From assembly GCA_014529385.2 (NCBI GenBank), contig CM043953.1:110614549-110678548 (forward strand): a DNA stretch of 64,000 nucleotides. Direction: 5' to 3'. Positions 52,139 through 62,650 of this stretch are shown one piece after another. Position 1 is the first letter of the stretch. Each line of letters begins with the position of its first letter. A program made the translations under genes and the position numbers. The DNA comes from Adiantum capillus-veneris. Lineage: Eukaryota; Streptophyta; Polypodiopsida; Polypodiales; Pteridaceae. Under the pieces are notes generated by a model, which was given only the letters and a program-made list of their open reading frames with translations, was not told the DNA's origin and searched no databases.

Positions 52139-53612
52139 TGAAACCGGCCTGTATAATCCAAAAAGGGCGGTAGACTTTAAACTTAACCTTATTTGCTTTC
52201 ACCCATTTAATTTGTCGCCCATTTTACCTGTACTTTCAAGACACAACAAAGAGGAGAGGGATACAGGCTGCTAGATTGCACCTGTATAAGTAGACCGACA
52301 CCAGATTGGCCCCTAACTTAGGCGCCCCTTTCGGTTTCTTTATTGTTCAAAAGAGGCAATAAACGTTGTGGTTCCCTACAAGCTGCCCCGCAGAAACTCG
52401 GCTGAATTTCCACTGTTCCGGCCTGATTTCGGTAGCATAACTGTACTAGGACACTTCACACTCAGTATTTCCACGCATTGACTGACTTTCCCGACGCATA
52501 CAGGCACTTTGCAAAACCTGGCGAGAATCTGAAGCACGCTGAATTCTCTGTTTTCAGCCCCGAAAATGTGCCAGATCACCTATACAGCGGTCCACTCGCG
52601 TCCCCGAACCTCCTGGGGGTATTAGGGACCGTTTAGGGCCAAAACCCTAAACCTGCAAAAATACACAGCAGGCTGTAATTTACTGTTTCGGGCTCCGTTT
52701 CGCGTGCCGGTCGCATCCGTAGCAAGTCCTCGAGCTCCCGCACCTGTAGGGCTACTTGCCCTTTGAATCGGACGAGATCTCTGGCGTGAAACCTCTCCGA
52801 ATTCACCTGTACCTGCGGGGGATTAGCCGCTAGCTAATCCAGTACCTGTGCAAGAGGCTCTTGCCTCGGCAATCGCGCATGAACCCACACAACTGTACAT
52901 TGGTCAAATGAAAAGCCCACTAGAGGGGCATAACATACAGCCATAGAGGAGAGAGAGGGCAGTGCGTAGCGTGCAGGGCATCACTCTTGGCACTGCACTG
53001 TACATAGGAGGGAAAGCAAGCACTCCATAGCTGTTAACCTGTGAGACAGGCTGAAAATGAGCCCTTCTCCTCTCTAAAATCAGCGCCCCCTTCTCTTGCA
53101 TGAGGAAAGTGCACCAGAAGGTGCCACTTGGCACATTTATAAGCATTTTCCCGTTTCGGGGTTGCCGCCTAAAAATCTCCCAACCGGTCGCCCAATTGAC
53201 TTCACGGTAGAGTAAGAAAATGTTCTCCTTGTCATTCCGGAGGTGATGACGCAAACACATTTTCAGGTCCCAAAATAGCAGTTCCCTAAATTTTAGGAGA
53301 TGCTGCCATTGTATCTTTCTAGGTCATCTGACCCTCTTTGTACACTGCAGCCACACCCAGAACTGAAATGTAGCCTCTCTAACAAAGGATTCCAATTTGG
53401 CTAGTCAATGACTCCACTTGGCTAACCATAGTCCTTGTCCAACTTTAGTGCTCTCTTGCCCTCAGGCCTGGACTCGCTCTGGACAGTTCCACACTAGCTA
53501 TGCAATGCAGGGCAGTTAGATTTCCCGAGGGGTGTTTCCAAAAAGTGAAAGTAAATAGAGAATAAGAAAGAAATCAACAAAAAGGATAGATAGTAGTCAC
53601 ATGTTGGTGACA
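52139..53612 (-). repeat. C3: solo LTR of family C
   Basis: A lone 1,474-bp LTR with perfect TSD CATAC (52134-52138, 53613-53617) inside the C2 integrase gene. No internal sequence, so it is the product of LTR-LTR recombination of a full insertion. It keeps the 118-codon ORF (52904-53260). Confidence 0.94.
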
Positions 53613-53617
53613 CATAC

Positions 53618-55860
53618 TCCACCAATGGCAAATACTGCTCCCACTTTCCTTTATGCTCTGACACATAGCACTACAGTAGATCTAGGACAGTAGAATTTGC
53701 CTCTTCTAACTGCCCATCTGTTTGAGGATGAAATGACGAAGAGAATTTGAGCGTGGTGCCCATATTCTCAAACAAGCCTCTCCAGAACAAACTTGTCATG
53801 CGTGGATCACGGTCGCTAACAATCGATTGTGGCATGCCATGATACTTGAAAATATTGCTCATAAACAAGCGTGCCATTTGATCTGGCTTTATCTTCTTCC
53901 TGAAAGGAATAAAATGAGTCTGTTTGCTAAATCTGCAAATAATGGTCCAAATACCATCGTTTCCTGTTTGCGTTCTCGGAAGATCAAAGATAAAATCCAT
54001 AGCAATACTTTCCCATGGTTTATCTGGAATAGGTAGTGGTTGCAATAACCCTGGTGCCTTTTGCCTGTCAAACTTGACCTTCTGGCAAATTAGGCATTCT
54101 CGCACAAAGGCATCCACATCCCTTCTCAATGTAGGCCAATAGAAGAATGTCTCAACCGCTTTAACTGTAGCATCGATACCACGATGCCCTGCATACGGTG
54201 GGACACGACTCTCTTCCATAACTTTGCATCGCAATGGCTTTATGACACACAATCTGCCATGCATCATCATGAACCCATCTTTAAGAAGATAGTGTTCATG
54301 ACGTTGTCCATCCATTAGTTGCTCGAAGACCCTTTCAAAATCTTCATCATTTGCATACTGTTCTCTCATATCATCAAGTTCATGATGATAAGGAATTGAC
54401 ACAGTTGAAATTTGTGGCTTCCTTGACAAGGCATCAGCCACAACGTTCTTCTTGCCTTCCACATGCACAATCTGAAAATGGAACATGGACAAAATATTTG
54501 CCCATCGCATATGCTTCTCAGATAACTTTGTCTGTGTCAAGAAGTATCGCAAGGTCTGATGGTCTGTTTGGACAACGAAATCTGCACCTAGCAGGTAGTT
54601 TTTCCAACTTAAGAGCGCCTGAATCACAGCCAGTAACTCTTTCTCATAGACCTGCATGGTCATCTCTGGCCCTTGCAAAATTCTGCTCTCATAGGCTACT
54701 ACCCTGCCATCTTGCATTAGCACTGCACCAATGCTATTACCACAGGCATCACATTGGACCACAAATGACTTCCTAAGATCTGGCAACACAATGACTGGAT
54801 CTTAGGTCATCTTTTCCTTTAAGAGATTAAAAGGTGAAATCTCTCTCTGTGTCCATCTAAAGGTGACTGCCTTCTTTTGAAGAGCATGTAAAGGTGAAGC
54901 AATCTCAGCGAATTTCGGATAAACCTTCTATAATAGGAGCATAGTCCCAAGAAACTTCGGACATCGTGCACCGTCTTCAAATCTGGCCATGACTTGATCG
55001 CTTCAACTTTTGCAGGATCCATTGTGATACCATCCTTTGAGACAATGTGTCCCAGAAAGTGAATCTCTTCCAGAAAAAACTCACTTTTCTTTGCATTGAT
55101 GAGCAACCTATGACTGCGTAGCTCTTCCAACACAATGGCCAAGTGATGCCTATGCTCCTCTTCATTCTTTGAGTAGACTATCATGTCATCAAAGAATGTA
55201 CCAACAAACTGCTGGTGTGGACGGAAAATTCTGTCCATCATCCTATTGAACGTAGCAGGAGCATTTGTGAGACCAAAGGGCATCACTAAAAATTCGTAAA
55301 GGCCAAACGTTGTTCTAAAAGCAGTCTTGTGCACATCCTCTGACCTAATGCGGATGTGATGGTACCCACTCTTTAGATCTATCCTGCTAAACATAGCTGC
55401 TCCTTCTAATTTGTCCATAATATCATCAATTCTAGGTATAGGGAACCTATTCTTGATGGTATTCTTGTTCAGTGCACGGTAGTTGATGCACATACGCCAT
55501 GAGCCATCCTTTTTTTGCACCAACAACACTGGAGAACAGAATGGAGATGAACTCGGCTGTATCAGCCCCTTTTCTAACAGCTCCTGTACTTGGCCCATTA
55601 TCTCTTTCTGCTGAGCCGCACTAACCCTGTATGGAGGCTTATTTGGTGGGCTATTGCCTGGCACCAAATCTATCGCATGGTCCTCGGGTCTCTCTGGCGG
55701 TAATTGAGACGGTAATGAATCGGAAAAACAATCACTATACTGTTGTAAAAACATTGACCTTTCTTTATCTAGCACAGATAAATTTGATTCATCACAATCT
55801 GACACTTCACGTGCAAAAACCAAGTACGCAGAAAGATGCTTTTTCATTACAGAAGTAATA
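53618..55860 (-). pseudogene. C2 RT, RNase H and integrase
   Basis: RT frame 54819-55847 (VLDKERSMFLQQ..., FFDD present), then a 1-base loss near 54914 and a stop near 54804. RNase H to integrase frame 53671-54789 with AGHRGIDATVKAVETFF and MDFIFDLPRTQ, ending at a TAG replacing Lys after DLL (about 53670). The rest continues at 52133 after the solo LTR. Confidence 0.9.
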
Positions 55861-57990
55861 GCAGAAGCTGATACAATGGGAATAGACTCCCCCTTTAAGC
55901 TTTACATCCAGAATGTGAGTCTTTCCCCTGCTTTGTACAATGATCCTTTTGTTGTAGGCATCCATGATTCCCTGTACATGAAACAACCAAGGAATACCTA
56001 ACAACACATCACATCCGTCCAGTGGCATGATGTAAAATTCTTCAGCATCTACATAGGACTGGATATGTAGAGGCAACTTTCCAATGATGGGTGTCACAGC
56101 CTCTGTATGGCCAGGACATGCCAAACCTGCCTCTGCTGTATACCCCATCTCTTCAGGTCTGATTCCCAACTTTGAAGCCAATTTTGGGGAAATGAAGTTG
56201 GCTTTGGCACCTGGATCAAAGAAGATAAGCACTGTTTGATCCCTGACCTTTCCCCATGCTCTGTAAAGCTCACTTGCATCTGAATTTGGCTTATCGCCCA
56301 CCATATCTGGCACTAGACTAGCCATGGGCTTCTTTCCTTTCCTGTCCTCCTTGTCTTCAGAATCAGCTGGCCTTTTCTTTGTAGGACAGTTGTAAGCAAT
56401 GTGGCCAGGCTGCTCACAGATAAAGCATTTGTTCTCTGACCTCAGGACCTTCTTTTGCTCTTCAGACTTGCAAGGAAAACTTCTTTTCCATTTCTTCGCT
56501 GGTTCCTTTTCTGATTCAGCTGAAGCTTTGCCTTTCCCTGCGTTGGCTGGCTCTTGAGTCCCTTTTGGAGCCTCATTGGGAACGTGCTTCTTCGCTGAAT
56601 TTTTCTTGGCTGATCCTTCCTTGACGCAAGTATTGAATTCACAATCTTCTCCCTTGAGCAAACCATTGCCAGTGTTTGCTACCTCGATGAGCTGCGTCAA
56701 AGTAGTGACTTTGGTCTTCGTGCAGTATTTTCTCAATCCTTTGGGTAGGCCACAACAGTATTTTTCAATCTGTTCTGTCAATGGCACAAACCTATAGGAA
56801 GTTACTGGAAGTAGAGCTTTCCAAAACTTCCGATTGTAATCATCCAGATTCTTGCAAGTAGCAGCATTAAGTTGGTGACATTCTGTCATGACATCTGCTT
56901 CAAAATCATTAGATAACCATGCTGTTGCAAAATCTGCTTGAAGTAAATCCACGTGGACGGAGCTTGTCCTTGAAGCAATAAAGTTGTCCACCATTGTCCC
57001 GCATTCCCTGTCAAGAAAGTGGCTGCCTTGCGGACCTTTGAAGCCTCTGTAAAGTTTCCCCCTGCATAGGCCTTGTCAAACTGCTGGAGGAATGAGAGAG
57101 CCTTCTTCCTGTCATCAAACCTTGTAAAGGTCGTGAATGTCACACCTTTGCCACCTTCTTTGTACGGAGTTGGCTTTTCCAGCGGCGTTAAATTGTCATA
57201 TGGAAGTGATTGAAACATGGGAACACTGTTAGGGTTCATTTGTGTTCCCTGACCGCAATTAAGTTGACTTGGAAATGCCATATTTGGCTGCTGATTTGTA
57301 TTTCCAGCCATACCAAAATTTGCCTGTGGCATTCCAAATTGGCCCTGAGTGCTCTGAAACCCTGGTAGCATGCCCGTGACACCATACATGGGGTTAGGCA
57401 TCATCGTTTAAGCATCCCCGAACACTGTCCCTGGCGTGTAAAACTGATTTCCAGGTGCATGACCAGCCATGCTCTGGAATACCGATTCACCTCCAAAATA
57501 GCCAGGGTGTACTGAAGGTGGTGGGAAGACCTGTTGCATAGCCTGTAGGTTGCTTCCCTGCCCATTAGAACCAGCTATAGGCTGTTGAAAGGTGGCTGGC
57601 TGAAGTGGTACAGCTTGAAAGACTGGCATCTCAGCCACCTGTTCTTGCACCTTAGGCATAGGTTGTGGAGACTGCATGTTCTCCGTCAAGTGTACATGTG
57701 TTTCCATTGACTATGCAGTATGAATCACCTGTGCTTGAGCCTTAACAGGCTTTTGAATATGATCCAGTGACCCAACTTGCTGAGACAGAAGAGAAGGTTG
57801 TAGAAAGGCTAAAAACCTCGGGTTCTGCATTACTTGTGTGAACATAGCCACAGCAGTAGCCAACTGGGTCCTGAATATATCATCATTCGTCTGTGGTGGT
57901 CTTGAGGACTCACCCACGTCATGTGTCTGTTGACCCTGTTAAGAGGAAACCTCTTCAGTCACATCATCTGGTCTGTCAGCCATAATTGCT
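55861..57990 (-). pseudogene. C2 gag and protease
   Basis: Colinear with C1 gag. Stops replace codons near 57940, 57711 and 57408. A 1-base loss in an A-run near 56930 breaks the gag core, and a 1-base gain near 55895 breaks the frame after protease. Knuckle CFICEQPGHIAYNC and protease LIFFDPGAKANFISPKLASKLGI are readable. Not functional. Confidence 0.9.
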
Positions 57991-58090
57991 ATTTCCTGTG
58001 TTTGGTCTATGATCCCTTGTGTCTTCAAGCCCAAACTGACCAAGGCTCACTTCTATGGGAAAAAGTGATTTAATCCCGTCGATGGAACCA

Positions 58091-59565
58091 TGAAACCGGC
58101 CTGTTCAATCCAAAAAGGGCGGTAGACTTTACTTCAAACCTTAATTTAGCTTTCACCCATTATTAGTCGTCTATTCTACTTGTACTTTCAAGACACAACA
58201 CGGGGGAAAGGGATACAGGCTGCTAGAATGCGCCTGTATGAGAAGACCGACACCAGATTGGCCCCTAACTTAGGCGCCCCTTTCGGTATTTCTTTATTGT
58301 TCAAAAGAGGGAATAAACGCTGTGGATCCCTACAAGTTGCCCCGCACAAACTCGGCTGAATTTCAAATGTTCCGGCCCGATTTCGGCACCATAATTGTAC
58401 TAGGACCCCTCACAGTGAGTATTCCCACCCATTCACTGACTTTCCCGACGCATACGGGCACTTTGCAAAACCTGGCGAGAACCTGCAGCACGCTGAATTC
58501 TCTGTTTTCAGCCCCGAAAATGTGCCAGATCACTTGTACAGCGGTCCCTTCATGTCCCCAAACCTCCTGGGGGTATTAGGGACCATTTAGGGCCAAAACC
58601 CTAAACCTGCAAAAATACACAGCAGGCTGTAATTTACTGTTTCGGGCTCGGTTTTGCGTGCCGGTCGCATCCGTAGCAAGTCCTCGAGCTCCCGCACCTG
58701 TAGGGCTACTTGCCCTTTGAATCGGACGAGATTTCTGGCGTGAAACCTCTCCGAATTCACCTGTACCTGCGGGGGATTAGCCGCTAGCTAATCCAGTACC
58801 TGTGCAAGAGGCTCTTGCCTCGGCAATCGCGCATGAACCCACACAACTGTACATTGGTCAAATGAAAAGCCCACTAGAGGGGCATAACATACTGCCATAG
58901 GGGAGAGAGAGGGCAGTGCGTAGCGTGCAGGGCATCACTCCTGGCACCGCACTGTACATAGGAGGGAAAGCAAGCACTCCATAGCTCTTAACCTGTGAGA
59001 CAGGCTGAAAATGAGCCCTTCTCCTCTCTAAAATCAACGCCCCCTTCTCTTGCATGAGGAAAGTGCACCAGAAGGTGCCACTTGGCACATTTATAAGCAT
59101 TTTCCCGTTTCGGGGTTGCCGCCTAAAATTCTCCCAACCGGTCGCCCAATTGACTTCACGGCAGAGTAAGGAAATGTTCTCCTTGTCATTCCGGAGGTGA
59201 TGACGCAAACACATTTTCAGGTCCCAAAATAGCAGTTCCCTAAATTTTAGGAGATGCTGCCATTGTATCTTTCTAGGTCATCTGACCCTCTTTGTACACT
59301 GCAGCCACACCCAGAACTGAATGTAGCCTCTGTAACAAAGGATTCCAGTTTGGCTAGTCAATGACCCCACTTGGCTAACCATAGTCCTTGTCCAACTTTA
59401 GTGGTCTCTTGCCCTCAAGCCTGGACTCCCTCTGGACAGTTCCACACTAGCTATGCAATGCAGGGCAATTAGATTTCCCGAGGGGTGATTCCAAAAAGTG
59501 AAAGTAAATAAATAATAAGAAAGAAATCAACAAAAAGGATAGATAGTAGTCACACGTTGGTGACA
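58091..59565 (-). repeat. C2 5' LTR (1,475 bp)
   Basis: TGAAACCGGCC at 58091 to TGACA at 59565, followed by TSD ATGAG. The primer-binding site TGGTTCCATCGACGGG (minus strand) lies just inside at 58090-58075. Keeps a 118-codon ORF at 58858-59214. Confidence 0.93.
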
Positions 59566-59570
59566 ATGAG

Positions 59571-60750
59571 TGCTCCGAACTGTGCTCAAGGTTCCTTTTA
59601 CTTACGGATGGGAGAGCCTTCCGTTCCTTTAGTGAGAGAGTGCAATGGACACAAACAAAGTGATGAACACTGTGAATGAAGGTGCTGAGACTGAGAGATA
59701 GAGAGAAAAGAATACGGCACCAGAATGTTGTCAAAACCCTCCTCCGAAGGCCCCACTCATTATGGCGAGAGCGGTCTACTATTGATTGCACAAATCTCTA
59801 CAATGCTTTGGACTTGCCGACGATGTCGATGACGATGAGGACGATGACGAGACGGCTTGAAATCTGAAAATGCTTAGGCTGAAATCTGCAAATCTTTATC
59901 TGTTGAATTTTGACTCTATGTCGATGGCGACGATGCAACGACGACGCGCTGAAAACGCAGATGCTGAAATCTGCATTTTCCGGGCTGAAACTGCAAACTT
60001 CGGCGGATCTGACCGTGCGGCGAGGATCTGCTGCGGGAAGGTGAGATCTGCGAGGTTTGGGAGTTCTTCTGTGGGTTCTAACTGCTGAAAACTGAAAACG
60101 CTGGTCTATGGGCTGAAGATCTGCAAAAACGCTGAGGTGTCAGGGACGCAAAAACGATAGGGCTGATTTGGGCTCTGCTGTGGAAATCTGCTAACGCTAG
60201 GGAGTCTGTCGTGTCTTGGTGTGGATTTGTTGTGCCTTGCTATGGATCTGTTGATGTGCAATGCAAAAACGCAAGGGGCTGAATTGCATGCAAAAACGCT
60301 AGGCTGGATCTGGGTCTTGATGCAAAAAACGCTAGGTAAACTGCCGGTGGGGGGTCTTGTTGAGAAGGTGCCTGTTGAACGCGAAGTTCCTGCTGCCTCT
60401 TTTGCCATAATCTACTAGCACTAGGTTTCTTATATACATCCTTACTGAATTTGCCCTACCTAGTTCCCAACAAGAGTCACTTAAAAATAATAAGTGAAAA
60501 ATGTCAAAAATAGGGAAAATAAGTCTATGCAGTGTAAATGCTCCTGATGGGTTTTGATGGAAACCTGATGATCATGCTGTGTGCAACCAGAGGATATACA
60601 TTTAATCTAAGTGTCTGGATATGCAGGGTCTGCGAATAGACTCACAAAAGTGCCAGATCACTTCCTAATTTAGACTGACTGAATTGAACTGAACCTTGGT
60701 CATGAAGTAGCTTGTCCACGTGCACATACGGTTAGATGTGTCACGTGACA
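59571..60750 (-). repeat. A2 5' LTR, main part
   Basis: Continues TGCTCCGAACTGTGCTC after ATGAG. Ends at 60750 with the complement of TGTCACGTGACACATC. It contains the uninterrupted version of the C1 target (GGGGGTCTTGTTGAG, about 60350-60365), which confirms the C1 TSD. Followed by TTAGC, then F5 gag. Confidence 0.88.
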
Positions 60751-60755
60751 TTAGC

Positions 60756-61282
60756 TTTCTTGCAGATGCAAAAGAAGATTGACAACCGAAATAGCCAGGG
60801 TAGTAAGCCCCCTTTTTACGCTTTTTCACTTGCTTTTTGGATTGATTGTTTGTGTCGTCCAAAAGCCGACTGATCTTTGTGTGAACCACCTCCTAAAATT
60901 CTTACGCTCTGTGAACATCCTCGGAGAAGGAGGTTTCTTGATTGCCGGTTTGATGGGTGGTTCTGTGGCTTTCTGCCACTGGGTGTGCACTTGTGCGATG
61001 GATTCCTGAGCAAAATTTTTGCAAACTGAGGATCCTTCGCAAATTTAATCATTTGCTTTGTGCACTCGTCAATCTGTTGTCGACGTTCCATCTCTTGAAT
61101 TTCGTACTGAGTAGGCTGAGGTTGCCTGTACTCTTTCTCTGTTAATTCATCAAAATCTTCTTCGTGATCTCGCATTAGTAGATGCAGAAGAGGTCGACTG
61201 ATTCTTTTTAGAATCCTTAAGTGTCACGAGAAAAGGATCGGATTTCTCGGTAGAAGAGAAATCGGCCGTCCTCGAATACTAC
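60756..61282 (-). pseudogene. F5 gag N-terminus
   Basis: Minus-strand frames in pieces: DELTEKEYRQPQPTQYEIQEMERRQQIDECTKQM, then KISRLLDDTNNQSKKQ, KKRKKGAYYPGYFG and SSFASARKL, matching F1 gag segments (IERRQLIGDATKM, RIAQLFDTQKK, KKGTDFPGYLGRRSTFDKAKKL). It joins to 35353 across A2. The start is degraded and the primer-binding site reads GTAGTATTCGAGG. Confidence 0.8.
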
Positions 61283-61990
61283 TGTAACAAACTTGGACAC
61301 CCCAAGTCAAGATTCTTTCGCGACACTGCAAAGATTCACTTTAAAACAAATCACAAAAGACGACACGGCTCGGCGTAGTTCCGTGCCAAGAGGTATTGGC
61401 CCCAAAGACTGGCACCCCTTTCGGTATTTCTTTTTATATTAATCTGTGTGCAAAGTACAAGGGAGTCCGCGTGAACTCACTCTCAGACTCTGCGTCTAGA
61501 TGCTCTGAGTAATGAGTTCACAAAAGACTAATTTATTCTTACAAGGGATGCCCTTAACTCAAAAGATTCAACTCAAAAGCATTATGCCCAAAAGCTGGCC
61601 AATGTAATTTCCGAAAATCGTACGGATTGCCACATCAGCAGGTCAGCGTGTTTTACGAAAATCTACCACGTCAGCAGTCAGCGCAATTTGCGGGGGTTCG
61701 TACAGTTTGCCACGTCAGCCTGTCGACGCGTTTTCCGGGCTCTTGCCACGTTAGCAAGGTGTGTGTGTGTATCTGGGGGCCTACCACATCACCAGTTTGT
61801 GACATCTGGCCCAAAAGCAACCAACGTGAATCGTGGAAATCCGTACAGCCTTCGACGTCAGCATGTCAGCGCTTTTTACGGATATCCGTACGGCAATCCA
61901 TGTCAGCATGTCAACGCTTTTTACGGGAATCCGTACAGTTCTGCCACGTCATTAGGTATGGGCAGTATTGCCACGTCATCATTTGTGACA
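61283..61990 (-). repeat. F5 LTR (708 bp) with a bZIP-motif minisatellite
   Basis: TGTAACAAACTTGG (61283) to TGTCACAAATGATGACGTGG (minus strand start 61990). Longer than other family F LTRs because U3 (about 61612-61960) contains degenerate repeats of roughly 45-55 bp with CCACGTCAGC and ATCCGTAC elements. It has a primer-binding site side (left) and a polypurine-tract side (right), so it joins two internal regions. Confidence 0.82.
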
Positions 61991-62650
61991 TACCCTCCTC
62001 TTGAAAGAATTGTAATCGCCCTCGATTACGCCTACAAAATTAGACACCGACTCTTAAGTACCGACGCACTAGATGACACAAATCTAGCACTTGTACAAAG
62101 ACTCACATCACATTCACATTCAGATCATATCACATAAAAATCCATCCAGATCTAGGACCATGATTCTTGGCAACTTATTTAGTAATCGCATCTAGATCCA
62201 CACTGGACCTCACTGTTGTCGGATTAACTAAATCTTATTGCGATCATGTCATAGATTTCTCAAGACTGAAATGCTGCAGTCATTTGGTCAATCATTCCAT
62301 CTTTCAATATTGCACTCAAACACAATCACATGTGTAAGTAATCATTACCAAGAATTCCAGTTCATCAATCAGACACTTGAGTTCATATTGAACGGAGTGT
62401 CTCAATCATTCAGTTCTAGTCATCTTATCGCTGTGTAGCCATCTCATCCCTTGCTAACTCTCGATGCGCTCACCACAATTTCATTCAATCATTCATCATC
62501 ATCATTCAAAATTCATGATTCTTATCTCGAACCGTGATTTGGTTCATTTTGGAGGTGTCATTGCTCCAATTGCTTTCATATGCAAATTTATCATCATCTC
62601 ATTTTCATTTTCACCTGTGAACACAATCTATAGCAGTTACAAACACTATT
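61991..62650 (-). mobile_element. Family F polypurine tract and 3' UTR
   Basis: CAAGAGGAGGGTA (minus strand) beside the LTR, then the family 3' UTR (compare 14935-15540: GTAATCG...CGATTACG, CTAGCAC.TGTACAAA, GGACCATGATT, GAAATGCTGCAGTCATT). It diverges gradually and ends near 62650 without pol or another LTR. It implies a second family F copy sharing the F5 LTR. Confidence 0.7.

Larger units (their letters stand above)
49392..59565 (-). mobile_element. C2: older family C element with a solo LTR inside
   Basis: Minus strand, perfect TSD ATGAG (49387-49391, 59566-59570). LTRs 49392-50867 and 58091-59565. The coding region is colinear with C1 but has at least four stops and several 1-base indels, and its pol is split by solo LTR C3. 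Its LTRs differ at more positions than those of C1, so it is older than C1 and older than C3. Confidence 0.93.
35354..60750 (-). mobile_element. A2: family A element holding C1, C2 and A3
   Basis: Minus-strand element inserted in the gag of F5. Flanks TCAGC (35349-35353) and TTAGC (60751-60755) are a TSD with one mismatch, and F5 gag reads on across the gap (ARKL before, KKHVRFEG after). 3' LTR: 35354-36017 plus 44681-45071. 5' LTR: 49344-49391 plus 59571-60750. Internal remnants: 45072-45589 and 48916-49343, with about 0.9 kb missing where A3 sits. Confidence 0.8.
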
